DNA from: Rhodobacterales bacterium CG2_30_65_12
GTDB lineage: Bacteria > Pseudomonadota > Alphaproteobacteria > Rhodobacterales > Rhodobacteraceae
NCBI GenBank assembly: GCA_001873585.1
Contig: MNZL01000126.1
Location: forward strand, 1-5,962
Reading direction: 5' to 3'
Length of the DNA stretch: 5,962 nucleotides
Numbering within the stretch: position 1 is the first letter of the stretch; every line of letters starts with the position of its first letter. Shown piece after piece: positions 1 to 5,962 of this stretch. The position numbers and the translations under genes were made by a program. Below the pieces are notes generated by a model. That model saw nothing but the letters and a program-made list of their open reading frames with translations. It was not told the origin of the DNA and made no database searches.

Positions 1-217
1 GCGGGCCGGTCGAGATCGGCCGCCGTCAGCACCGCCACCACACCGGGGGCCGCGCGCACCGCCGAGAGATCGGCTGCGGAGATCACGCCGCGCGCCTCGT
101 GGCTGAGGCCGAAAGCGAGGTGCAGGGTGCCGGCGGGGGTGGGAATATCGTCGATGTAGCGCGCCTGGCCGGTCGCATGCAGCCGGGCGCTATCGTGGGG
201 CAGGGGGCTGCGCACGC

Positions 218-221
<4 letters not shown>
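1..221 (-). CDS. xdhB: Xanthine dehydrogenase molybdopterin-binding subunit XdhB, N-terminal part (cut by window edge)
   Basis: This is the first 73 codons of the large subunit of xanthine dehydrogenase. That subunit carries the molybdenum cofactor and oxidises hypoxanthine to xanthine and xanthine to urate in the cytoplasm. The protein begins MSVRSPLPHDSARLHATGQA and continues through RYIDDIP and PAGTLHLAFGLSHEARG to VVAVLTAADL. This is the usual opening of the aldehyde oxidase/xanthine dehydrogenase a/b hammerhead domain. The catalytic part lies beyond the left edge, so activity cannot be judged. The ATG overlaps the xdhA stop as ATGA. An AGGAGG site (complement of 229..234) lies 7 bases upstream of the start. 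This overlap implies coupled, equimolar translation with xdhA. An XdhC-type maturation factor would be expected further left; that is family knowledge and is not visible here. Confidence 0.93.
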
Positions 222-1597
<1,376 letters not shown>

Positions 1598-1692
1598 GTG
1601 CGTTCCGCCGCGATACCCTGTTGGCCGGCCCCGCCTTCGATGCGGCGTAGAAAGGAGGCTGCTTCGTCTTTTGGTCAGGAAAGCGCAGATCG

Positions 1693-1711
1693 GCCCGCGT
1701 GGCAAGCGGGC
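1693..1711 (-). terminator. Small hairpin after the capsule-like gene, possible weak terminator
   Basis: GCCCGC and GCGGGC form a perfect 6-bp stem around a 7-base loop. On the minus strand the hairpin starts about 7 bases after the stop codon of the capsule-like gene (1718). No run of U follows, so it may only be a processing or pausing element rather than an intrinsic terminator. It divides the capsule-like gene from the xdhAB operon, whose own promoter should lie between here and 1598. I see no convincing -35/-10 pair there. Confidence 0.35.
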
Positions 1712-1717
1712 GGCGCT

Positions 1718-2656
1718 TCAGAGAAAGGCCTTTTCCCGGATCCGCGCCACCGCGCGCTCGGCGAAGCTGTCCTTGGCCTCCTCCAGCAGGTTGCGCCCGA
1801 GGAACCAGTAGAAATACTGCTCGAACGCAAAATCGCTCATCGCGTCCGGCCCATAATCGAGGGCGTCGCGCAGATCGCCGGGGTTTTTCGCCGTGAGCGT
1901 GGCGTGGCGGTAGTCGGACTTGGCGCAGGTGACCACGGTTTTCTTCTGCATCAGCGCCTCGAACCCGGCGGCGGAGTTCTGGGTGATTATCACCCGCGAT
2001 TTCTCGATCAGATCATGCACCGAGGCTTCCGACACACGCACGTTCTGGTAATCCTGCACCACCGCCATCAGATCGCGCCGGGCGGCCTTGGATTGCCTCG
2101 GGTGGAGCTTGACGTAGACCAGTTTCGCCCGGTCGTGTTCGGCGGCGGTGCGGATCATCTGTTCGCTGGTCAGAAAGTGGCTGCGCGGCCCCAGGCCTTC
2201 GATTTCCTGGGTAAACACAACTGCGCCGGCCGGGTCCAGCAGGTCGGCCATCCGCTCGGGCTGCGGCGCCTTCGAGACGTTGTTGCGCAGCATCCAGCCG
2301 GTGACGCCGTTGAAGAAATACTCGGCATGGCCGCGATGCACCCGCTCGGGGCAGAACTGGCTGAGCCGGAGCGAGGAATTGGCGAAAACGCCGATCTCGT
2401 CGAGATACCAGAAGCCCGTGATGTAGCCCTGTTCGATGTGGAGCGTGTTGGCGCCATAGGCGGGCATGTCGCCCATCACCATGTGGATGTGGTTGGCCCC
2501 CGGCTCGGCCAAGGTCTCGGCAGGCTTCGAGCGGGCGCGCACCACCCGGGCTTCAACGCCCTGATGCGCGAGCTCGCCGACCAATTTGGGCCAGAACCCG
2601 TCAGAGCCGTCAAGCACTGGCGCGATCCAGCCTGGATCGGCGTGGATGATTGCCAT
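1718..2656 (-). CDS. Capsule polysaccharide synthesis/export-like glycosyltransferase, 312 aa
   Basis: The C-terminal half carries a motif set typical of Capsule_synth-type (KpsS/LipB-like, GT-B fold) proteins. It has VYVKLHPRQ (180-188, with K183, H185, P186), then VSEASVHDLIEKSRVIIT and QNSAAGFEAL (226-235, the N-S-x2-G-F-E-A sugar-nucleotide-site pattern), then VVTCAKSDYRHA (241-252). In the family these proteins add Kdo or related sugars at the membrane or take part in capsule export. Here the exact substrate is unknown. No signal peptide or membrane segment is seen. The ATG at 2656 is chosen because MAIIHADPGWIAP reads as a Rossmann-like first strand. The frame is open upstream to 2815, but that would overlap the SH3 gene by 100 bases. 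The start has only a GC-rich GGCCGGCGG before it, so a non-ATG start within the 59-base gap is possible. It probably shares a transcript with the SH3 gene. No other polysaccharide gene is visible nearby. Confidence 0.75.
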   Translation of the reverse strand: MAIIHADPGWIAPVLDGSDGFWPKLVGELAHQGVEARVVRARSKPAETLAEPGANHIHMVMGDMPAYGANTLHIEQGYITGFWYLDEIGVFANSSLRLSQFCPERVHRGHAEYFFNGVTGWMLRNNVSKAPQPERMADLLDPAGAVVFTQEIEGLGPRSHFLTSEQMIRTAAEHDRAKLVYVKLHPRQSKAARRDLMAVVQDYQNVRVSEASVHDLIEKSRVIITQNSAAGFEALMQKKTVVTCAKSDYRHATLTAKNPGDLRDALDYGPDAMSDFAFEQYFYWFLGRNLLEEAKDSFAERAVARIREKAFL

Positions 2657-2715
2657 CCGCCGGCCGGCGCGATTGAGGCTCTTGGCCAGCGCGACCGAGG
2701 AAACCTCGTCGACCC

Positions 2716-3231
2716 CTAGTCGAAAACCTCGTCCGCCCGCACGCCCCACAAATCCTGTTTGACCATCCATCCCTTCAGCCCCTCCACGTAGACCCGGCAC
2801 CACTCGATCGCGCATTCGTCGATCTCGACGATCACCCCCGCCTCAAGCCGGGCGTTTTCCGGCGCGCCGGTATCGGCGCGGGCGAACAGCGCGGCGAGGT
2901 CGGTTTCGACCAGCCCGGTGCGCGCACCCGAGAGCAGTGAGTAATGCACCCAGCCGCCAACGCCGTCGCGGTCGCGCACCCGCCGCCAGTGGCCATATTC
3001 GCCGATGATTTCGAGCGGCATGCCCCGGCGGGTGAAAACCCAGTCGATCCGGTGGGTAAGCGACGGGCCGCGTCGCACGTTGCCCTCGTTGGTTTTGAGA
3101 GACACGAAGCGGGGCAGGGGAAGATTGGTGACCGGGCCACGCTCAAGCGCCGCAGCCGACCCCGCGGCCATGAGTGCCAACACACCCGCCACGAGCGCAG
3201 ACGCCCGCCTGAGAGGTCCGGTTACCGTCAT
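2716..3231 (-). CDS. Secreted bacterial SH3-domain protein, 171 aa
   Basis: The protein has a signal peptide: Arg8-Arg9, a hydrophobic core at about 10-23, and GSAAA ending near residue 28. It is therefore predicted to be exported to the periplasm. Two SH3-like repeats follow. The first, about 41-101, contains NVRRGPS (51-57), GHWRRV (80-85) and GGWVHYSLLSG (93-103). The second, about 105-165, has a divergent start (ARADTGAPENARLEAG), then EWCRVYVEGLKGWM (143-156) and ends KQDLWGV. C140 and C145 flank the WCRV strand and could form a disulfide. Domains of this SH3_3/SH3_4 kind often bind cell-wall peptide or modulate wall enzymes, but no catalytic domain is attached, so the partner is unknown. 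It is divergent from the dehydrogenase at 3352 and lies 59 bases upstream of the capsule-like gene. The ribosome site is weak (GGATGGG then CAGTAG before ATG). Confidence 0.85.
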   Translation of the reverse strand: MTVTGPLRRASALVAGVLALMAAGSAAALERGPVTNLPLPRFVSLKTNEGNVRRGPSLTHRIDWVFTRRGMPLEIIGEYGHWRRVRDRDGVGGWVHYSLLSGARTGLVETDLAALFARADTGAPENARLEAGVIVEIDECAIEWCRVYVEGLKGWMVKQDLWGVRADEVFD

Positions 3232-3351
3232 CTACTGCCCATCCAACGCGTTGTTTTCGTTATGTCGCGTCTTGTGACGCTTGTGCCTCATCGCGTTTGC
3301 CGTCACCATGCCTGAGACAGGTGCGAGATGTAAAGCCGGGGGAGGAGGCCG
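3232..3351. promoter_or_regulatory. Divergent intergenic region between SH3 gene and dehydrogenase
   Basis: This 120-base gap must hold the promoters for both divergent genes. Visible structure includes GCGTC-TTGT-GACGC (3267-3280, 5-bp stem with a 4-base loop), CCTG-AGA-CAGG (3311-3321), and the 9-mer GTTATGTCG (3259-3267), which recurs at 4370-4378 in the gap after the dehydrogenase. On the minus strand CATAAC (complement of 3260-3265) is a possible -10 for the SH3 gene without a clear -35. No convincing -35/-10 pair was found for the dehydrogenase. Confidence 0.4.
3341..3348 (+). promoter_or_regulatory. Strong ribosome binding site of the dehydrogenase
   Basis: GGAGGAGG lies just before the ATG at 3352, giving a 3 to 6 base spacing depending on which GGAGG register pairs. 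It supports this ATG as the true start. Confidence 0.75.
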
Positions 3352-4338
3352 ATGACATCTGAACGGCTGAGTGTTGTCGTTACGCGACGGTTGCCCGAGG
3401 CGATCGAGGCGCGGATGCGCGAGTTGTTCGCGGTCGAGTTCAACCCCGGCGACAAACCGATGAGCCGCGAGGCGCTGGCGGATGCCATGCGCCGGGCCGA
3501 TGTGCTGGTGCCCACGCTGACCGACCGGATCGACCAGGGGCTGCTGAGCCAGGCCGGCGACCGGCTGAAGCTGATTGCCAATTACGGCGCCGGAGTGGAC
3601 CATATAGACGTGGCCACGGCGCGCGCGCGCGGCATTCTCGTGGCCAATACCCCCGGCGTGCTGGCGGAAGACACCGCCGATATGGCGATGGCGTTGATTC
3701 TCGCCGTCACCCGGCGCATTCCCGAGGGGCTGGCGGTGATGCAGGCGGGAGACTGGGAGGGATGGTCGCCGATGGCGCTGCTTGGCGGGCGCATCCGCGG
3801 GCGCACGCTCGGCATCCTCGGCATGGGCCGGGTGGGGCAGGCGCTCGCGCGGCGCGCGCGCTGCTTCGGCATGGAGGTGCAGTATCACAACCGCCGCCGG
3901 CTTCATCGCCAGATCGAGGCCGAACATGAGGCGAGATACTGGGAGAGCCTCGACCAGATGGTCGCCCATGTCGATATCCTGTCGATCAACTGTCCGCACA
4001 CGCCCTCGACCTTTCATTTGATGAACGCGCGGCGGCTCAAGCTGATGCGGCCCGACGCCGTGATCGTGAACACCTCGCGCGGTGAAGTGATCGACGAAAA
4101 CGCGCTGACGCGGATGCTGCGCGCGGGCGAGATTGCCGGGGCCGGGCTCGATGTGTTCGAGCAGGGCGCGCGGGCCAATCCCCGCTTGCGCACGCTGCCC
4201 AACGTGGTGCTCTTGCCGCATATGGGCTCGGCCACCCGTGAGGCGCGGCGCGAGATGGGCGAAAAGGTGCTGATCAACATCCAGACCTTCGCCGACGGCC
4301 ACCGCCCGCCCGATCTCGTGGTGCCTGGAATGGCGTGA
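3352..4338 (+). CDS. D-isomer-specific 2-hydroxyacid dehydrogenase (glyoxylate/hydroxypyruvate reductase type), 328 aa
   Basis: The enzyme is predicted to reduce glyoxylate, hydroxypyruvate or a related 2-keto acid to the D-2-hydroxyacid with NAD(P)H in the cytoplasm. Family landmarks are in order. NYGAGVDHIDV (77-87) is the substrate-loop region. A dinucleotide-binding GILGMGRVGQALARRA has G157-x-G159-x2-G162. NTSRGEVIDENAL carries the catalytic Arg243. GAGLDVFE gives the Asp267/Glu270 region with Glu270 as the acid partner, and LPHMGSAT contributes the catalytic His290. Length is normal for the family. After the second beta strand the sequence is YHNRRRL (178-184) rather than an Asp-containing loop, which suggests NADPH is tolerated or preferred; that is inference. 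The strong GGAGGAGG supports the start. The upstream SH3 gene is divergent and the next gene is 142 bases away. The substrate cannot be fixed from sequence; D-glycerate dehydrogenase and glyoxylate reductase names are both reasonable. Confidence 0.93.
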   Translation: MTSERLSVVVTRRLPEAIEARMRELFAVEFNPGDKPMSREALADAMRRADVLVPTLTDRIDQGLLSQAGDRLKLIANYGAGVDHIDVATARARGILVANTPGVLAEDTADMAMALILAVTRRIPEGLAVMQAGDWEGWSPMALLGGRIRGRTLGILGMGRVGQALARRARCFGMEVQYHNRRRLHRQIEAEHEARYWESLDQMVAHVDILSINCPHTPSTFHLMNARRLKLMRPDAVIVNTSRGEVIDENALTRMLRAGEIAGAGLDVFEQGARANPRLRTLPNVVLLPHMGSATREARREMGEKVLINIQTFADGHRPPDLVVPGMA

Positions 4339-4369
4339 GGGGCGCGGCAACAGCGATTTGATGTCGCAT

Positions 4370-4385
4370 GTTATGTCGATATAAC
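4370..4385. promoter_or_regulatory. 16-bp near-perfect palindrome, candidate operator
   Basis: GTTATGTC and GATATAAC abut as two 8-base half-sites that match in 7 of 8 positions by reverse complement. A related 16-base element with the same spacing, GTTATATCCGTATTAC, starts 33 bases downstream at 4403 (12 of 16 identical, 5 of 8 symmetric). The half-site GATATAAC (4378-4385) and the downstream half-site GTTATATC (4403-4410) are exact reverse complements. It lies just upstream of the candidate promoter of the membrane protein gene, as expected for a repressor or activator site. The cognate regulator is not in the window and the motif was not assigned to a family. Confidence 0.5.
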
Positions 4386-4393
4386 GTTTTTGC

Positions 4394-4421
4394 TTGCCCT
4401 CTGTTATATCCGTATTACAAT
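4394..4421 (+). promoter_or_regulatory. Candidate promoter of the four-helix membrane protein
   Basis: TTGCCC (4394-4399) and TACAAT (4416-4421) are separated by 16 bases. The -10 matches five of six consensus bases. An alternative pairing is TTGCTT (4390-4395) with TATTAC (4413-4418) at 17 bases. The segment is markedly AT-rich against the GC-rich surroundings. The second operator-like element (4403-4418) overlaps the spacer and the -10, so a bound protein there would be expected to repress. The predicted transcript start near 4428 gives a leader of roughly 50 bases. Confidence 0.5.
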
Positions 4422-4442
4422 ACTGTCAGCCGCCGTGGAGTC

Positions 4443-4454
4443 GCCACCGGTGGC
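4443..4454. repeat. 12-bp perfect palindrome in the leader of the membrane protein gene
   Basis: GCCACCGGTGGC is fully self-complementary and sits between the candidate promoter and the GTG start at 4481. A wider pairing GTCGC (4440-4444) with GCGAC (4456-4460) could form a short leader hairpin that ends 6 bases before the AAAGG ribosome site (4467-4471). Either a protein site or an RNA fold is possible; chance is not excluded. Confidence 0.35.
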
Positions 4455-4480
4455 CGCGACATTTGAAAAGGCAAACTCAC

Positions 4481-4894
4481 GTGACCTACGGAAAACTCAA
4501 TATCGCCGGCGGCTTGCTGTTTCTCGCCGCCTTCATGGCTTACGGCTTTTTGCTGATCTACCTGCGCGATTTCGCCCCCGGCAAAGAGCAGTGGGTCGCC
4601 GATTATGGCCTCGGCAAGCACTTCGAGGCCCGGCTCGCGCATGTGCACGGCAACCTGTTTGCGCTGTTGAACGTGCTGGTGGGCTACCTCGTGTGGAAGC
4701 TGCCGATCGACCAGACTTCGGCGCGCTGGGTGTCGTGGCTGGCCTTTGCCGGCATGCTGATGCCGATAGGGATTCTGGCCGAACTGGTGCTTGGCGCGCC
4801 GCCGGTCTTCGTGCTGATTGGCGCGGCGCTGATCGTGGTGGCGATGGCATGGCTCGGCCTTGCGGTCTGGCGCAGCCGGTTCACGCCGGCCTGA
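4481..4894 (+). CDS. Small four-helix integral membrane protein with AHVHG motif, 137 aa
   Basis: I do not recognise a named gene. The protein starts at GTG (read MTYGKLNIAGG) with AAAGG 9 bases upstream. It has four predicted membrane segments at about 8-28, 55-74, 83-104 and 107-130, and a short periplasmic or cytoplasmic loop (29-53). The start of helix 2 reads EARLAHVHGNLFALLN, with H54 and H56. This placement, the four-helix plan and the following TSARWVSWLAF segment recall the hydroxylaminobenzene mutase/styrene-oxide isomerase group. There an AHxxG-like motif opens helix 2 and, in styrene-oxide isomerase, the His binds heme b. That resemblance is from memory and weak. A general DUF-type membrane protein is the safe call. 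The frame is open upstream to 4394, but those residues (QPPWSRHRWPRH) are not membrane-like and cover the promoter. A GC hairpin follows the stop codon, and the next gene is a lipoprotein on the same strand. Confidence 0.8.
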   Translation: MTYGKLNIAGGLLFLAAFMAYGFLLIYLRDFAPGKEQWVADYGLGKHFEARLAHVHGNLFALLNVLVGYLVWKLPIDQTSARWVSWLAFAGMLMPIGILAELVLGAPPVFVLIGAALIVVAMAWLGLAVWRSRFTPA

Positions 4895-4909
4895 GCCTGC
4901 GCTCCCGGC

Positions 4910-4935
4910 CCGCCCCGGCTTGACACCCGGGGCGG
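4910..4935 (+). terminator. 9-bp GC hairpin after the membrane protein gene
   Basis: CCGCCCCGG (4910-4918) pairs perfectly with CCGGGGCGG (4927-4935) around the loop CTTGACAC. It begins 16 bases after the stop codon of the membrane protein. No U-run follows; the next bases are CGGCGGCC. A second weaker hairpin, GCCTGA/TCAGGC (4946-4951 with 4960-4965), lies downstream. The pair may attenuate or stabilise the transcript between the two genes rather than end it fully. Confidence 0.55.
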
Positions 4936-4971
4936 CGGCGGCCAAGCCTGAGGCGAACGTCAGGCCAGCGC

Positions 4972-4977
4972 AGGGGG
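4972..4977 (+). promoter_or_regulatory. Ribosome binding site fixing the GTG start of the lipoprotein
   Basis: AGGGGG lies 5 bases before the GTG at 4983. It decides the start: the only upstream ATG in frame (4860) would overlap the membrane protein gene and place 41 unlikely residues before the signal peptide. Confidence 0.65.
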
Positions 4978-4982
4978 AACAG

Positions 4983-5672
4983 GTGCCCGAGAGCCGTCTT
5001 GCAAAACCGCGCGCGGTCGGGGCCGCGCTCCTTGCTCTCGCGCTGCTGTCGGCCTGCGCCCGCCCGCTTACCCCGAATGAGGCGCTGGTGGCCAAGGGCC
5101 TGTTCGGCGATACGCTCGACGCGGAGGCGGTGCAGATCAAGGCCGGGGTCGGCGTATTGCCGCTGCCGCGCGAACGCAAGCCGAAGCCGGGGGTGGAACC
5201 AAAGGCCGTAAACGCGCCTGAGGGTCTGTGCGAACGCAAGCGCTCGACCCGCCGACATTACGATTGGCCGGCCGCCTTCGTGCTTGGAAATTCGGTTTAT
5301 TTTTCCTACAGTTATTATGCCCCGGATGCGTTCCGGGGCTTGCCTGAAAGCGCGCCCTGGCCGGCCTCGGTGCTGCTCGCGCATGAGCTCGTGCATGTCT
5401 GGCAATGGCAGAACCGGGATCGGACCGCGTATACCCCCGAAGGCGCGGCGGGCGAGACCATCACCCAAGTCGATCCCTACTGGTTCGACGCGGCAGGCCG
5501 TGCGGAGTTTTTCGCACTGGGCTACGAGCAGCAGGGGGCCTTGGTGCAGGATTTCGTCTGCTACGCGCTGTTTGACCGCAAAAATCCGGCGCTCAACGAC
5601 CTCGCGGCGGTGCTGCGCCCGGTGCTGCCGGTGGACGATTTTCTGGCCAGCTTGCAGCCGAACGCGCGTTGA
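4983..5672 (+). CDS. Lipoprotein with HExxH metalloprotease-like motif, 229 aa
   Basis: The protein is an unnamed exported lipoprotein. From the GTG start it has R5, K8 and R10, then a hydrophobic stretch AVGAALLALALLSAC with lipobox LSAC and lipidated C25. The mature part is predicted to be membrane-anchored in the periplasm. The central motif LLAHELVHVWQWQNR (131-145) contains H134-E135-L-V-H138, the zinc-binding HExxH pattern. HExxH followed by Q recalls the DUF4157-like zincin fold, though this is only pattern similarity. E182 (GYEQQGALVQDF) is a candidate third zinc ligand. C83 and C193 could pair as a disulfide. Conserved-looking stretches before the motif are AFVLGNSVYFS (98-108) and APDAFRGLP (113-121). 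Proteolytic activity is not shown; the domain could be a degenerate or structural zincin. It follows the membrane protein on the same strand after two hairpins and is followed by the helicase gene. Confidence 0.85.
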   Translation: MPESRLAKPRAVGAALLALALLSACARPLTPNEALVAKGLFGDTLDAEAVQIKAGVGVLPLPRERKPKPGVEPKAVNAPEGLCERKRSTRRHYDWPAAFVLGNSVYFSYSYYAPDAFRGLPESAPWPASVLLAHELVHVWQWQNRDRTAYTPEGAAGETITQVDPYWFDAAGRAEFFALGYEQQGALVQDFVCYALFDRKNPALNDLAAVLRPVLPVDDFLASLQPNAR

Positions 5673-5730
5673 CCCGCAGGGGGCGGCGGGAACATTCAAA
5701 GAACACCTTTTCCTCGCGGCACCGCCCGGC

Positions 5731-5736
5731 TAAAGT
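5731..5736 (+). promoter_or_regulatory. Candidate -10 of the helicase gene, possibly leaderless
   Basis: TAAAGT ends 7 bases before the ATG at 5744, so transcription would start at or next to the start codon. No Shine-Dalgarno sequence is seen between 5725 and 5743. No strong -35 is visible (TTTTCC at 5708-5713 is poor), so the call is tentative. Confidence 0.35.
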
Positions 5737-5743
5737 CGCGCCC

Positions 5744-5962
5744 ATGAGCCGTTTTGAAGAGCCCCACGACCTCGACGCGCCCCGCCCGTCGCTCAGCCAG
5801 CGCGCTCTCGCGGCGCGGCCGGCCCCCTATCTTGACGATCTCAACCCGGCGCAGCGCGCGGCGGTCGAGGCGCTGGAGGGGCCGGTGCTGATGCTCGCCG
5901 GAGCCGGCACCGGCAAGACCAAGGCGCTCACCACCCGAATCGCCCATTTGCTCCATACCGGC
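5744..5962 (+). CDS. uvrD: UvrD/PcrA/Rep-type ATP-dependent DNA helicase, N-terminal part (cut by window edge)
   Basis: The first 73 codons of a superfamily 1A DNA helicase are present. These enzymes use ATP to move 3' to 5' along single-stranded DNA in nucleotide-excision and mismatch repair. After a poorly conserved, Pro-rich lead (1-28) come YLDDLNPAQRAAVEALEGP (29-47), whose Q37 is the Q-motif glutamine, and LMLAGAGTGKT (49-59), the Walker A loop with K58 and T59. Then follows KALTTRIAHLL, the usual continuation. Walker A has GTGKT where many UvrD proteins have GSGKT; both occur in the family. The remaining motifs lie beyond the right edge, so UvrD cannot be told from PcrA or Rep with certainty. 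The ATG is the first in frame after the lipoprotein gene, and a TAAAGT -10-like hexamer lies just before it. Confidence 0.9.
   Translation, partial: MSRFEEPHDLDAPRPSLSQRALAARPAPYLDDLNPAQRAAVEALEGPVLMLAGAGTGKTKALTTRIAHLLHTG

Noticed and set aside
1598..1705. Upstream extension of xdhA to an ATG at 1705
   Set aside because: It adds 36 Arg-rich residues before the normal ferredoxin-domain start MDISFLLNG and crosses the intergenic gap and hairpin.
1981..1995. GGGTGAT-T-ATCACCC inverted repeat
   Set aside because: It lies inside the capsule-like coding region (RVIITQ). A 7-bp repeat of this spacing is expected by chance about once in a window this size.
2657..2815. Upstream extension of the capsule-like gene to an ATG at 2815
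   Set aside because: It would overlap the SH3 gene by 100 bases and add Gly/Arg-rich sequence that looks like a frame-shifted shadow of the SH3 C-terminus.
3232..4350. A 372-codon open frame on the minus strand opposite the dehydrogenase
   Set aside because: It lies wholly opposite a gene with all catalytic motifs, and its His/Arg/Gln-rich translation is a shadow.
4415..5239. A 274-codon minus-strand open frame under the membrane protein and lipoprotein genes
   Set aside because: It is low-complexity Ala/Arg/Ser translation with no motif, opposite two supported genes.

Overview
The window is GC-rich, gene-dense chromosomal DNA that looks alphaproteobacterial, most likely from the Rhodobacteraceae. 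The reasons are the split xanthine dehydrogenase (separate XdhA and XdhB chains), the codon use, the GTG starts and the general protein style. The taxonomic call is inference; no rRNA or marker gene is present. Seven protein genes can be supported, two of them cut by the window edges. No tRNA, rRNA, CRISPR array, insertion sequence or phage gene was seen.

Left part, minus strand (1..3231). Reading leftwards from 3231, the order is a secreted SH3-domain protein, a 312-residue protein resembling capsule polysaccharide synthesis/export glycosyltransferases, then xdhA and the first 73 codons of xdhB. xdhA and xdhB overlap by ATGA, and xdhB has a strong AGGAGG site inside the end of xdhA, so they form a translationally coupled purine-catabolism operon (hypoxanthine to xanthine to urate). 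The SH3 and capsule-like genes are separated by 59 bases and probably share a transcript. A small hairpin lies between the capsule-like gene and xdhA.

Centre and right, plus strand (3352..5962). A D-2-hydroxyacid dehydrogenase of the glyoxylate/hydroxypyruvate reductase type is divergent from the SH3 gene. It is followed by a 142-base gap (4339..4480) that is locally AT-rich. This gap holds a near-perfect 16-bp palindrome, a related degenerate copy, a plausible promoter and a 12-bp GC palindrome. Next come a four-helix membrane protein (GTG start), an 88-base gap with a 9-bp perfect hairpin, a lipoprotein with an HELVH metalloprotease-like motif (GTG start), and the N-terminus of a UvrD/PcrA-type helicase.

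Apart from xdhAB, the genes do not form one obvious pathway. The least ordinary parts are the palindrome cluster before the membrane protein, the His-rich AHVHG motif in that membrane protein, the HExxH lipoprotein, and a possibly leaderless helicase gene.
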